64,000 nucleotides of DNA from Pseudomonas cichorii (GCF_018343775.1 NZ_CP074349.1:2408001-2472000); one strand, 5' to 3'; counted from the first letter of the stretch, positions 44,810 to 54,295 are shown. Numbers and translations are program-made. The notes: generated by a model not told the origin, from the letters alone.

Positions 44810-46590
44810 GCCGATACTCCTGTACTGCTCAGTTGCCATTGGCGAATACGTGTGTGGTCTTGCCAGAGCTGTCGATACAACGCGCAGTTTTCAAGCAGCT
44901 CTTCATGACGACCGGCGCCGCGCACTTGCCCTTGATCCAGCACGACGATGCGCTGGGCGGCAATCACGGTATGCAGGCGGTGGGCGATCATCAGCACCGT
45001 GCGGCCTCGACACAGATTGGCCAGTGCTTCCTGGATCAGCGCTTCGTTTTCGCTGTCGGCATAGGCGGTGGCTTCATCAAGAATCAGCACCGGAGCGTTC
45101 TTGAGCAGGGCGCGTGCGATGGACAGCCGCTGGCGTTCGCCACCGGACAGTTGCGCGCCGCCTTCGCCGATCCGGGTCTGATAGCCCTGTGGCAGACGCT
45201 GAATGAAATCGTGAGCGCAGGCGGCGCGGGTTGCGGCCTCGACGCTGGCCTGATCGGCATCGGGCCTGGCCAGCAGCAGGTTGTCGAGCACTGTGCCGTC
45301 GAACAGGTGAACCTGCTGGAATACCGACGCGACCCGTTCGAGCAAGGCTTCCAGCGGCCAGTCACGCAGGTCCGTTCCGCCCAGAGTGATACTGCCGCTG
45401 TCGGCATCGAACAGGCGGCAAACCAGTTGCGCTATGGTGCTCTTGCCGGAGCCGCTGGGGCCGACCAGCGCTGTCAACTGGCCCGCCTGGGCGCTGAAGC
45501 TGACCTGGTTCAGGGCTTTTCTTTCGCCATAGGCGTGGGAGACGTTTTCCAGACGCAGGTCCAGTGGCGCATCGGGGATGCGGGCGTCCGGGTTTTCGCT
45601 CATCGCCGGGCTGAGCAACACCGCGTTGATACGGGCCAGTGCCGCATTGCGCTGTACCTGATCGCCGAGCATGTAGGTCAGGCGCAGCAGTGGCATCAGT
45701 ACGGCGGGAGCGAGAAGCAGAAACAACAGCAATGTTTCCAGGGTGATCTTGCCTGCCAGCAGCAGCCAGGCACCCAGCGGCGCCACGATGATCAGGTTGG
45801 CGCTGAGCAGGCCCGAGAACACCACCCAGAACAGCGAACTCTTGCGGGCAAACCCGGCCACCCACTCAGCGGCACCGCGAATGTCCTTGCTCAGTGTGCC
45901 GAAGCGCAGGCTGGTCAGGCCGAAGCTTTTCACGACCTGGATACCTTGCAGGTACTCGCTGAAGCTCTGGGAAATCTGCTGTTGCAGGCTTTGCCATTTG
46001 GCCATGCGTTCGGCCGAGCCCTTGACCATCAGCATCTGCGCCATAAAGGCCAGGGGCAGCGGGGCAATACAGGCCAGTGCCAGTCGCCAGTCGATGCAAA
46101 GCAGCACGATCAGGGTCAGCGGCGGCATTACGGCGGCGGCTATGGAGTCGGGGAGTGAGTGAGCAAAAAAGCCTTCAAGAGAGCCGACGTCGTCGTTGAT
46201 GGTGCGACGCAGGTCCGTGCTGCTGTTCTTGTTGAAGAAGCTCAAGGGGACTTCGCCCAGATGCCGGGCGATACGGCTGCGCAACTGGCGTAATAGCTCG
46301 AAGGCCGCCAGGTGGGCGGTTACATGGCTGACGGTCATGATCAGCCAGCGCAGCAGAACGGCAAAAAGCGCTGCCAGCCCCCAGCCCAGGGCGGCTTCGG
46401 CATTGGGGGCGGTATTGAGCAGCATCTGCGCAATCTTGTAGATACACCACAGCGGCACCAGGCTGAGCAGGGTCGAGGCCACGGCGCAACCGATGGCGAT
46501 GGCAAACAGTGTGGGTGCCAGTTTCAGTAGCCCGGTATGGCTCAAGGGCTCGGTTGTGGTCGTGCCGACAGTGTCGTGTTGTGGGCTCAT
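44806..46590 (-). CDS. ybtP: ABC transporter half-subunit YbtP
   Basis: The 594-residue partner of YbtQ has the same layout: membrane domain (about 30-330), Walker A GPSGSGKST, signature LSGGERQR and Walker B VLILDEATA. Together they form a heterodimeric inner-membrane transporter for the ferric siderophore. It is the first gene of the ten-gene biosynthesis and transport operon; AGGAG lies eight bases before the ATG. The 146-base region upstream separates it from fyuA and includes a terminator-like hairpin, so ybtP may have its own promoter. Confidence 0.93.
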   Translation of the reverse strand: MSPQHDTVGTTTTEPLSHTGLLKLAPTLFAIAIGCAVASTLLSLVPLWCIYKIAQMLLNTAPNAEAALGWGLAALFAVLLRWLIMTVSHVTAHLAAFELLRQLRSRIARHLGEVPLSFFNKNSSTDLRRTINDDVGSLEGFFAHSLPDSIAAAVMPPLTLIVLLCIDWRLALACIAPLPLAFMAQMLMVKGSAERMAKWQSLQQQISQSFSEYLQGIQVVKSFGLTSLRFGTLSKDIRGAAEWVAGFARKSSLFWVVFSGLLSANLIIVAPLGAWLLLAGKITLETLLLFLLLAPAVLMPLLRLTYMLGDQVQRNAALARINAVLLSPAMSENPDARIPDAPLDLRLENVSHAYGERKALNQVSFSAQAGQLTALVGPSGSGKSTIAQLVCRLFDADSGSITLGGTDLRDWPLEALLERVASVFQQVHLFDGTVLDNLLLARPDADQASVEAATRAACAHDFIQRLPQGYQTRIGEGGAQLSGGERQRLSIARALLKNAPVLILDEATAYADSENEALIQEALANLCRGRTVLMIAHRLHTVIAAQRIVVLDQGQVRGAGRHEELLENCALYRQLWQDHTRIRQWQLSSTGVSA

Positions 46591-46683
46591 TCAGAACTCC
46601 TGTGGGTTTCTGTGCTTTTCAGGAGGGTGCACGGGGCCAGGCTGACGGCTGAAGGGCCGTGGCCACGGGTTATTCCGTTGAAA

Positions 46684-46709
46684 GAGCGAAGCGCTTGTCG
46701 GCTTCGCTC
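46684..46709 (-). terminator. Hairpin between fyuA and ybtP
   Basis: GAGCGAAGC (46684-46692) and GCTTCGCTC (46701-46709) form a nine-pair stem with an eight-base loop, followed on the minus strand by TTT. It lies 28 bases past the fyuA stop. It could attenuate read-through from fyuA into the ybtP operon, but the T-run is short. Confidence 0.5.
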
Positions 46710-46736
46710 GTTACACCTTTCCCGACGTGTCTCGCG

Positions 46737-48740
46737 TCAGAAGGTTATTTTGGTGCTCACGCCCAGTTCGCGGCCTTGGCCGGGTTGACTGAACTGGGCG
46801 CCGGAGGTGATGTAGGAGTAGGTGCGATAGTCCTTGTCCCCCAGGTTGTTGCCGTACAGCGCCAGTTCCAGGTCCGGTTTGGGCAGCCAGGAAAGGCGGG
46901 CGTCCACCAGGCTGTAACCGCCTTGCGAGACTTCGTTGTCCACATCGAAGTAGTGCTGGCCGGTGTAGCTGATGCCGACACTCGGGCGCAGCTCGCCCAG
47001 CAGGTTATCGAAGTAGAAACTGCGTTCTGCCGAGGCACGCAAGGTGCGTCCGGGCGTGTAGGTCAGGCTGTTGCCCTGACGGTCGGAGTCCAGCAGGCGG
47101 TTACGGTTGACGGTGCCGGCCAGACGAATCAGGGTGGCTTCGTCGGCGCGCCAGTCCAGAGACATTTCCGCGCCTTCGCTGCGGGCCTTGCCGATGTTGC
47201 TCAAGGCCTGGGTACCGGTGCCTGCGGCGCCGATGAACTGCTGCACATCGTCGATATCGATGCGGTACAGCGCCGCATTCAGCCAGAGACGCTTGTCCAG
47301 CAGGCTGGATTTGACGCCGACTTCCATGTTCAGCGATTTTTCCGGCGAGTACGCCACCGAGTCGGAAGTGATCGAGCCAATGCGGTTGTAGCCACCGGCC
47401 TTGAAGCCTTTGCTGACCGATGCGTACAGGCGGGTATCGGGCGTTACCTGGAAGCCCAGCGCCACTTTGGGCGTGGTGCTGGTGAAGGTGTCGTTGCCTT
47501 TATAGACGAAGCCCGGTGTGAACAGCGCGTCCACCTGGTTGTAGGTGGTTTCGGCCTTTTCCTCGCTGTGACGGGCGCCCAGGGTCAGGTCCCAGCGCGG
47601 CGCCAGGTGCCAGATGAACTCGCCGAACACGGCTTTTTCGGTGTTCTCGATGCGGCTGTCGGCTGCGCCATACACGCCGAACAGCGGGGCGCCAGCGTCT
47701 GGAGTCCGTTCTGAATGGCTGCGGCTCTTCTGCCAGTACAGGCCGCCGACCGCATCCCAGGCACGGTCTTCACCCTGTGTGGAAAGGCGCAGTTCCTGGC
47801 TGACGGTGCGCTGAGCTTCCGGCCAGAGAAAACCCATGTCGCCGAACAGACGCTCGTGACGGTAATTCTGCAGGGACGTGATGGACGTCAATTTCAGCGA
47901 GTCGCTGAGGTTCCAGTCAATGCTTGCGCTGCTGGTTTCCACCCGGCGCACGTAGACCGATTCCATCAACGGCACGCTGGCCCGGCGCTTCTCATAGGTT
48001 TCGTCGGCCAGATATTGCTCGTTGTAGGACGTTAGCCGGTCACGGGCATAGGCCAGTTTCAGACTGAAGTCTTCGTTGGGCCTGAAGGTCAGTGCGACAT
48101 TGCCGCCACCGTTGTCGCTGTCGCCATGATGTTCGCTGCGGGTCAGCTCGCCATCGGTATCATCGTGGTAGACCGTGCCCTGGATGAACAGCTTGTCCGC
48201 AACCAGTGGTGCCGAGCCGCTGACGGCGACTTGTTGGTGCAGGTTGCTGAAGCGGCTTTGTATCGTCGCCGTCGGTGTGTTGTCCGGCTGGCGGGTAATG
48301 ATGTTTAGCGCACCGGCATGGGCGTTGCGTCCGTACAGGGTGCCTTGCGGCCCTTTGAGCAGTTCGATGTGTTCGACGTCGAGTAGTTGCTGATTGAAGG
48401 TGCCCAGGTATTGCGGGACGCCATCGACGTAGATTGCCACTGGCGCGTTGTAAGGGTCCGAAGACGAAATGCCGCGCATGCTCAGGCTCGGGAACACGCC
48501 GGCACCGGTATTACGCACCAGCAGTTCGGGGAATACTCTTTCCAGCTCGCCGCTGTTATAGACGTTGGCACGCTCAAGGTCAGTCTCACTGGCAACCGAA
48601 AGCGCCAGATCGGTCTGATCCTGGGCCTGGGTTCGCTTGCTGGCAGTCACTTGCATTTCCGGCAAGTTCAGAACATCGTCCGCCAGAACCTGGCCGGATA
48701 GGGCGAGCGTGATCGCCAGACTGAGGGTAGAGCGCTGCAT
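46737..48740 (-). CDS. fyuA: Yersiniabactin TonB-dependent outer membrane receptor
   Basis: The 667-residue outer membrane protein takes up ferric yersiniabactin using TonB energy. A signal peptide (MQRSTLSLAITLALSGQVLA) precedes a TonB-box-like stretch and the plug domain (ERVFPELLVRNTGAGVFPSLSMRG, DGVPQYLGTFNQQLLDVEHIELLKGPQGTLYGRNA). A 22-strand barrel follows, ending in Phe (STKITF). The receptor is in the same direction as and 146 bases upstream of ybtP, and divergent from the AraC regulator. In Yersinia fyuA is at the far end of the cluster, so this position differs. Confidence 0.93.
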   Translation of the reverse strand: MQRSTLSLAITLALSGQVLADDVLNLPEMQVTASKRTQAQDQTDLALSVASETDLERANVYNSGELERVFPELLVRNTGAGVFPSLSMRGISSSDPYNAPVAIYVDGVPQYLGTFNQQLLDVEHIELLKGPQGTLYGRNAHAGALNIITRQPDNTPTATIQSRFSNLHQQVAVSGSAPLVADKLFIQGTVYHDDTDGELTRSEHHGDSDNGGGNVALTFRPNEDFSLKLAYARDRLTSYNEQYLADETYEKRRASVPLMESVYVRRVETSSASIDWNLSDSLKLTSITSLQNYRHERLFGDMGFLWPEAQRTVSQELRLSTQGEDRAWDAVGGLYWQKSRSHSERTPDAGAPLFGVYGAADSRIENTEKAVFGEFIWHLAPRWDLTLGARHSEEKAETTYNQVDALFTPGFVYKGNDTFTSTTPKVALGFQVTPDTRLYASVSKGFKAGGYNRIGSITSDSVAYSPEKSLNMEVGVKSSLLDKRLWLNAALYRIDIDDVQQFIGAAGTGTQALSNIGKARSEGAEMSLDWRADEATLIRLAGTVNRNRLLDSDRQGNSLTYTPGRTLRASAERSFYFDNLLGELRPSVGISYTGQHYFDVDNEVSQGGYSLVDARLSWLPKPDLELALYGNNLGDKDYRTYSYITSGAQFSQPGQGRELGVSTKITF

Positions 48741-48841
48741 GGGAAGACTCGGCTGGTAAGTGGAAGCCGCTATCTTCTGGTTATGGTTATGTTGTTGCGC
48801 GTGCGATCGGGGTATAAATGCGCGCAATCGGCACTATAGTT

Positions 48842-48860
48842 GATAAGTGTTATCATTTGA
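48842..48860. promoter_or_regulatory. Fur-box-like site in the fyuA/ybtA promoter region
   Basis: The 147-base gap between fyuA and the AraC regulator gene contains TGATAA-GTG-TTATCA, a perfect 6-base-arm palindrome at 48841-48855. The 19 bases from 48842 match the classical Fur consensus at 12 positions by my count. Iron repression of both divergent genes is expected from yersiniabactin biology. Confidence 0.55.
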
Positions 48861-48887
48861 GTCTGATTCCCAAAAGAGTGTGTGCCC

Positions 48888-49832
48888 ATGAGCCTTAATC
48901 ATTACCGCGCTGATTATGAATTGCCCAAGGTGCTCACCGAGGAGGTGGGGGACGAACTCGACATCCGCCTGATCGAATGGCAGGTCGATGAAGACCGGCA
49001 TCTGGATGCCTCTTGCGAGGCATCGCTGACAGTGTCTTATCACGCCAATTGCGCGGGCTGGCGAAGTTTTGCCGATACCTCACCCTTGAGTTGGCGCGAG
49101 GATCACTGTTGTCTGTTTCACTCTACGGTGCCGCTGCAGGGCGTGGGCTTTGTTCCGGCGGGGACGCGCTGGCGCGGGGTGAATATCAGCTTCGCCGCTC
49201 ACCGGCTGGGCATGCTGGACCTGGCCACGCAACTGTTCGAGTACGACGGCCCATGGGAGAAAACCCGCACGGTGGACAGCGCAGCACGCCTGGCACAGTT
49301 TCCGGCACCTCACGTCGTCAGGCGTATCGGCCAGGAAATGCTGGGCTGTCGGCTGGAGGGCGTTGCCAGGGACTTGCTGTTGCGGGGCAAGGCCTATGAA
49401 ATGCTCGGGCAACTGACTGCACATATCCAGGACCTTGCGCGGTTCACCGGGCTCAGTGCCGGTGGCCGTGATCTGGCCCGTGTGGAGCGTGCGCGCAAGC
49501 TGCTTGAGGCTCATCCGGAACAGGACTGGACCATCGAGTCACTGGCTCAGTGTGTGGAACTCAATACCAAGAAACTCAAGCAGGGCTTTCGTGACGTCTA
49601 TGACAGCGGCGTGTACGGCTATCTGCAGAAAGTCCGTATCGAGCGGGCCGCGCAATTGCTCAAGCAGCGGGGATCGGTCAGCGAAGTGGCGGCGGCAGTC
49701 GGGTATTCCAACGCCAGCCACTTCGCCAAGGTTTTTCGCCGCTACTACGGCATCAACCCGCTGCACTTCAGCACGCTGGCTGCCAATGGCATTGATGAGG
49801 TGGCGATCCGGGCCGGTGTCGATCCATTCTGA
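48888..49832 (+). CDS. ybtA: AraC family regulator of the siderophore locus (YbtA/PchR-like)
   Basis: The 314-residue protein has an N-terminal sensing domain and a C-terminal AraC DNA-binding domain with two helix-turn-helix units (about 215-310; ELNTKKLKQGFRDVYDSGVYGYL and SEVAAAVGYSNASHFAKVFRRYYG). YbtA and PchR activate siderophore synthesis and receptor genes when the ferric siderophore is bound. I used ATG 48888; GTG 48882 is possible. It is divergent from fyuA, with a Fur-like palindrome between, and converges with the next TonB receptor gene 15 bases away. Confidence 0.92.
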   Translation: MSLNHYRADYELPKVLTEEVGDELDIRLIEWQVDEDRHLDASCEASLTVSYHANCAGWRSFADTSPLSWREDHCCLFHSTVPLQGVGFVPAGTRWRGVNISFAAHRLGMLDLATQLFEYDGPWEKTRTVDSAARLAQFPAPHVVRRIGQEMLGCRLEGVARDLLLRGKAYEMLGQLTAHIQDLARFTGLSAGGRDLARVERARKLLEAHPEQDWTIESLAQCVELNTKKLKQGFRDVYDSGVYGYLQKVRIERAAQLLKQRGSVSEVAAAVGYSNASHFAKVFRRYYGINPLHFSTLAANGIDEVAIRAGVDPF

Positions 49833-49847
49833 TCCGCAAGACGTGCT

Positions 49848-52343
49848 TCAGAAGTCATAAGCGATCTTGCTGTACCAGAACCCGCCACCCGGATAGAACG
49901 GCGGGTTGCTGTAGAGGTTCAGACCATTGGCCGAAGGGATTGCGTTCTTGTCCGGGCGCACATTGAAAATGTTCGTGCCGCCCAGGCTGACCGTGATGTT
50001 TTCCTGGAGGGTATAGGACAGGTCCAGATCGGTAATCCATTTGGCGCCGAAGCTGCGGTCGCCACTCTCCAGTTGCTGCAGCGTCTTGACCTTGCCGTAA
50101 CGGGTGGTCTGCAGGTTCACGCCCAGGTCGCCGAGGGTCCAGTTGGCACCCAGCACCCATTTGGTTTTTGGTTGCGCGTCGGTCAGATCGCCTTCCCGGG
50201 CACGGCCGACCCAGGTCAGGCTGCCGCCGGTGTTGTCGCCCAGGCCCTGTAAGGCTGAGGGCTCGCTCTTGACGTCGGTGATGATGGTCTTGTTGTAGTT
50301 GAATCCTGCGCTCCAGCGCACATCACCCAAGGCACCATAACGGCTGGAATGATCGAGCACGATATCCAGGCCGCGGGTGCGGGTGTCGAAAGCGTTGGCG
50401 TAATACGAGGTCCAGGTGCTGGTGTCGACGTTCTGGGCGGTGAGAATCGGCGCCAGTGCCGGGCCATACAGGCTTTCGGTGCGTGCGATGCGGTCGGCAA
50501 TCTCGATCCAGTACGCATCGACCGTCAGGCTGGTGCGCGGCGCCGGTTGCCAGGTCACGCCCAGGCCCAGGTTGCGGGACTTTTCCGGGTCCAGAGGTGT
50601 GGCGCCCAGCGCCTGGGCCAGGGACGAATTGACCGGCGCGATGCGGGTCACGGCGGGCACGACGGTACCGTCAGGGGCTGTACCCACCCGGTTATCGGAG
50701 ATGCTGTAGCCGATCTGGGTCAGGGAGGGAGCCCGAAAGCCTGTGCCGATTGTGCCGCGCACCGCAAAAGTGTCGGTGAATTCGTAGCGGGAGTTGAGCT
50801 TGGCACTGAGGGTGTTGCCCGAGTCGTCATCGAAGTGCTCTGCGCGCAGGGCCAGGTCAATGAACAGTGGCTCGATGGGCGTGATGCCGAAGTCCACATA
50901 GGCTGCATAGTTGTTGCGTTTGATGCTGGTTGCATCCTGAGGCGAGATGACCGCCGCAGCCTGTGCGGCAATCGACGCCAACTGGCCTGCCAGCGGATTG
51001 GGCTGGCCATTGGGCAGCGAGGCCGGGAAACGATAGCCACCCACTTGATAGGCCTGTGCATCACCGGCGAAGGTCCGGAAGCGCTCCCAGCGATGTTCGA
51101 GCCCTGCGGAAACCTGCAACGGCACACCGAACACGCCGTCAAAGGCGCGGGTGATATCCAGGTTGTTGACCCACTGCTCGAAGCGATAGGTCGCCAGGTC
51201 ATCGAACGAAGTCGGTGAAGCCGGACCCAGTGACGGGTTGATGGTCAGGTCACTGTATTGATGATTGTTGTTGCGTCCGTAGGTGGTGCTCAGGTCCCAG
51301 TTCCAGCCCAGGGATTCGCCTTTGGCACCGATCAGGTACTGGTAGTCGGTGTCGTCCAGATTGTTCAGCGGGTAGTAGCCGTCGGGGAACAGTTCCGGGA
51401 TGTTGGCGTTGCCATTGGGGTAGCGGAAGTAGTTATTGATGATGGCGTCGCGTTGGCCATAGGTGCCGTAGGAATACAGCTTTGTCTGATCATCCAGTGG
51501 CAGTTCGGCGTTGTAGGCCAGGTTGAAGGCCTTGATCTGCGGGTCGCCGTTCTTGACGCCTACCCGGTCCCAGGTCGCTTCCCGAGGGTCGCCGGGGAAA
51601 TAGGCAGTATTGGTAGCCTTTTCATTCCAGCTGGCATCGCCGCGTTTGCGCGCATCGGCGGACAGGTGCAGGAAACCTCCATCCCCCAGCTTAAAGCCCT
51701 TGTCGCCCTCAAACTTGGTCACTTCGCCTTCGCCACTGTAGAGCTTTCCGTAGGTCACGCCCAGGTGGCCGCCCTGGGCGCTGGACTTGAGGATCACGTT
51801 GATCACGCCCGCAATGGCATCGGAGCCATATTGAGCGGCGGCGCTGTCCTTGAGGACTTCGATGCGCTCCACCGCGCTGACGGGGATCATGTCAATGTCC
51901 ACCGAGTTGGCGCCGCTGCTGTCGGTGGAACCGTTGGCGGGCAGGGCGCTGTTATGGCGTCGCTTGCCGTTCACCAGCACCAATGTATAAGCCGGTGCCA
52001 GGCTGCGGTTGGACAAGGGGCGGATAGTGGAGTTGTAGCCGGCGACGTTGGTGCCGTAGTTGAACGAAGGCAGCAGCTTGGCGATGGCTTCGGTCAGATC
52101 GGCGCGGCCGGTCTTGAGCAGTTGTTCGCTGGTAACGATATCGATGGGCGCCGGGCTGTTGGTCACCGTGCGTTCGGTGCCGCGAATCCCGGTGGAGATG
52201 ACCGTGACCTTGTCCAGGCGTGTGTCATTGCCGGTTTCTTCTGCTGCTTGCACGGGCGTTATCAAGCCCAGGCCGGCAAAGGCGATGCCTTTCAACAGAT
52301 GAGGGGGCAGGGGCTTTCTGGCTGCGCGAGCAGTGGAGGCCAT
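49848..52343 (-). CDS. TonB-dependent receptor, substrate unknown
   Basis: The 831-residue outer membrane receptor has an N-terminal signal region, a plug domain (PAPIDIVTSEQLLKTGRADL through AAAQYGSDAIAGVINVI) and a beta barrel with the C-terminal Phe (YSKIAYDF). The NRSLAPAYTLVLVNGKRRH segment is typical of large TonB receptors of the Caulobacter/Pseudomonas type that carry varied substrates. AAGGAT precedes the ATG. It is divergent from a DUF2946-Sco-PCuAC copper cluster and lies near tonB-exbB-exbD, so a copper complex is one possible substrate. A siderophore substrate cannot be excluded. Confidence 0.9.
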   Translation of the reverse strand: MASTARAARKPLPPHLLKGIAFAGLGLITPVQAAEETGNDTRLDKVTVISTGIRGTERTVTNSPAPIDIVTSEQLLKTGRADLTEAIAKLLPSFNYGTNVAGYNSTIRPLSNRSLAPAYTLVLVNGKRRHNSALPANGSTDSSGANSVDIDMIPVSAVERIEVLKDSAAAQYGSDAIAGVINVILKSSAQGGHLGVTYGKLYSGEGEVTKFEGDKGFKLGDGGFLHLSADARKRGDASWNEKATNTAYFPGDPREATWDRVGVKNGDPQIKAFNLAYNAELPLDDQTKLYSYGTYGQRDAIINNYFRYPNGNANIPELFPDGYYPLNNLDDTDYQYLIGAKGESLGWNWDLSTTYGRNNNHQYSDLTINPSLGPASPTSFDDLATYRFEQWVNNLDITRAFDGVFGVPLQVSAGLEHRWERFRTFAGDAQAYQVGGYRFPASLPNGQPNPLAGQLASIAAQAAAVISPQDATSIKRNNYAAYVDFGITPIEPLFIDLALRAEHFDDDSGNTLSAKLNSRYEFTDTFAVRGTIGTGFRAPSLTQIGYSISDNRVGTAPDGTVVPAVTRIAPVNSSLAQALGATPLDPEKSRNLGLGVTWQPAPRTSLTVDAYWIEIADRIARTESLYGPALAPILTAQNVDTSTWTSYYANAFDTRTRGLDIVLDHSSRYGALGDVRWSAGFNYNKTIITDVKSEPSALQGLGDNTGGSLTWVGRAREGDLTDAQPKTKWVLGANWTLGDLGVNLQTTRYGKVKTLQQLESGDRSFGAKWITDLDLSYTLQENITVSLGGTNIFNVRPDKNAIPSANGLNLYSNPPFYPGGGFWYSKIAYDF

Positions 52344-52690
52344 GGGGAGTGATCCTTGTCAGTTTCGAGAAGTTTTTCTGAGCCTCCACGGGTAAGGGTC
52401 GGTCTGTAAGCGGGAATATATGGTTATGAAACAGTCCTGTGAAAGTTCTTTTCGGTATAAGCTAATTATGAATTATTTGAATTTAAATATTGTTTATAGA
52501 TAAATAAATTGCATTTTGTTCGAGGGGAATGAACCGTTCTCGAGCGGTCCTGGCATCCCTGTTGTGCTGCCTGCGCCACTTTGTCGCACCTCGGGTTGTG
52601 GCCCGTAACCGCACGCTTCATGCCTTTGCCTGCATGCCGTCCGTGGATTCGCGGTGTTCGACAGAGCGTGAGAGTGGTAGATTCGCCGCC
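52344..52690. other. AT-rich divergent promoter region
   Basis: This 347-base gap between the TonB receptor and the DUF2946 gene contains a strongly AT-rich core (about 52440-52510) with several A/T tracts suited to promoters in both directions. An in-frame plus-strand extension of DUF2946 into this region reads Arg/Cys-rich text unlike a signal peptide, so I treat it as noncoding. I see no clear Fur box or riboswitch. Confidence 0.5.
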
Positions 52691-53068
52691 ATGAAATTCG
52701 TCCGAACTCACCGCTCGCTCATTGCCTGGATGCTGTATGGCTTCATCCTGTTCAATGGGTTCATGTGCAGCATCAGCCATGGGCAGATGCTGGGGACGTT
52801 TTCCTCTGTAGCAGCCGCCGATATCTGTGGCGATAACCCGGACACTTCCATGTCGATGGAAGGCCCGGACGAGGCCAGGCATTCACTGGTCATGCAACTG
52901 GCCATGCTGGACTGCACTTTTGCCGGCAAGCTGACCGGTTTCGTGGTGTTCTTCATCGGACTGGGCTGGCTGCTGCGCTCGCGCAATGTCAGGCTGCGTA
53001 TCCCGCCGGGCCTGATGCGCGAGTCCTCCCGTCACACTTCGCCGGGGCTGGTGCCGCAGGCGCCCTGA
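52691..53068 (+). CDS. DUF2946 family membrane protein
   Basis: The 125-residue protein has an N-terminal helix (LIAWMLYGFILFNGFMCSISHG) ending in a Cys/His pair and a second helix near residues 78-100 (TGFVVFFIGLGWLL). It fits the DUF2946 family, often found beside copper receptors and chaperones in Pseudomonas. I chose ATG 52691 over an upstream frame because the family begins with this charged-hydrophobic start. Function is unknown; copper handling is inferred from neighbours. Confidence 0.82.
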   Translation: MKFVRTHRSLIAWMLYGFILFNGFMCSISHGQMLGTFSSVAAADICGDNPDTSMSMEGPDEARHSLVMQLAMLDCTFAGKLTGFVVFFIGLGWLLRSRNVRLRIPPGLMRESSRHTSPGLVPQAP

Positions 53069-53160
53069 AACCCCGTCTTGCGTTCACTGGTTGTCTGCAG
53101 CGCATCCGTTATGTGACGTGCTGCATGCCTTGCCTGTTTTCCTTCAAAGGACCGTAATGC

Positions 53161-53766
53161 ATGACTCAATACCTGACCCGTCGCGAAGTGGTCGCGGGCC
53201 TCTCCTTGCTGAGCCTTGGCGTTCTGACCGGTTGCAATAACTCCAATGCCTTGCCGTTCAAGTACGGCAAGGATCTGAGCAACAAGATCATCGGGCGCAA
53301 CTTCAGGCTGCGCAACACTCATGGCGACGTGCTGACCCTGTCGAATTTCCGGGGTTACATGCCGATGGTGTTCTTCGGCTTCACCCAATGTCCGGCGGTC
53401 TGCCCGACTGCGCTGGCCCGTGCCGCGCAGATCAAGAAGCTGATGGGCGCCGATGCCGATACCTTCCAGGTGGTGTTCATCACCCTGGACCCGGAGCGTG
53501 ACACGCCGCAAGTCATCGAATCCTATGTAAAGGCTTTCGATCCAAGCTTTGTGGCACTGTCCGGCACCCTGGAAGAAACCGCGGCCACGGCCAAGGAATT
53601 CGGCGTGTTCTACGAGAAGGTGCCGCTGGGCGACACTTATACGATTTCCCACACCTCCACCAGCTATGTGTTCGATACCCGTGGCGTGTTGCGCCTTGGC
53701 CTGTCTCACTCGCTGTCCGCGCAGCAATGCGCAGAAGATTTGCTCACTTTGATGGAAGTATGCTGA
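53161..53766 (+). CDS. Sco family copper chaperone lipoprotein
   Basis: The 201-residue Sco1/SenC protein has a thioredoxin fold. A lipobox (LGVLTGC, about residues 19-25) anchors it in the membrane. The copper/thiol motif CPAVCP (C-x3-C, about 78-82) and a downstream His (SHTSTSYVF) are the three metal ligands. Sco proteins help assemble the CuA site of cytochrome oxidase with PCuAC. Its stop codon shares one base with the start of the PCuAC gene, so the two are translated together. Confidence 0.92.
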   Translation: MTQYLTRREVVAGLSLLSLGVLTGCNNSNALPFKYGKDLSNKIIGRNFRLRNTHGDVLTLSNFRGYMPMVFFGFTQCPAVCPTALARAAQIKKLMGADADTFQVVFITLDPERDTPQVIESYVKAFDPSFVALSGTLEETAATAKEFGVFYEKVPLGDTYTISHTSTSYVFDTRGVLRLGLSHSLSAQQCAEDLLTLMEVC

Positions 53767-54269
53767 TGACTACTCTGATCCGTAATGCCCTGATCGCTAC
53801 CCCGTGCAAAAGCCTGCTGCTGGCTCTGTCCATGCTGGGTGTCAGCCTTCAGGCCCATGCGCAGACCACCGTGGACGATGCCTGGGTGCGTGCCACGGTT
53901 GCCGGGCAGCCAGCGACCGGCGCTTTCATGAACATCACGTCGAGCACGGGCGGCAAGCTGGTTGAGGTCAGTTCGCCTGCTGCGAAAGACGTGCAGATCC
54001 ATCAGATGAGCATGAAGAACGATGTGATGAACATGCAGCAGGTCAAATCCATCGACCTGCCGGCTGGCAAGACGGTTGTGCTGGACTCCAACGGCTATCA
54101 CGTGATGCTCATGGGCCTGGTGGCTCAGGTGAAGGAGGGTGATCAGGTGCCGCTGACCCTGACCGTCGAGGACGAAAAGGGCGTCAAGGAGTCGATCAAG
54201 GTCAGCGCGCCTGTCAGGGCCCTGACGGCTCAGGGGCATTCCGGCCATGGCGATCATAGCGGTCATTGA
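53766..54269 (+). CDS. PCuAC copper chaperone
   Basis: The 167-residue periplasmic protein has a signal peptide ending SLQAHAQ and the copper-binding pattern of PCuAC: HQMSM, then NMQQV, then the distant HVMLM, giving the His/Met ligands. A C-terminal His-rich tail (GHSGHGDHSGH) adds possible metal sites. It delivers Cu(I) to the CuA site or to Sco. I chose ATG 53766, which overlaps the Sco stop by one base and has GGAAG seven bases upstream. The tail makes it slightly longer than the minimal family. Confidence 0.93.
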   Translation: MTTLIRNALIATPCKSLLLALSMLGVSLQAHAQTTVDDAWVRATVAGQPATGAFMNITSSTGGKLVEVSSPAAKDVQIHQMSMKNDVMNMQQVKSIDLPAGKTVVLDSNGYHVMLMGLVAQVKEGDQVPLTLTVEDEKGVKESIKVSAPVRALTAQGHSGHGDHSGH

Positions 54270-54295
54270 TTGAGGTTTACCCCAGTCTGCTCCAG

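Noticed and set aside
52529-52690. Upstream extension of the DUF2946 protein
   Set aside because: The added residues are Arg/Cys-rich and unlike the family; the ATG at 52691 gives the expected start.
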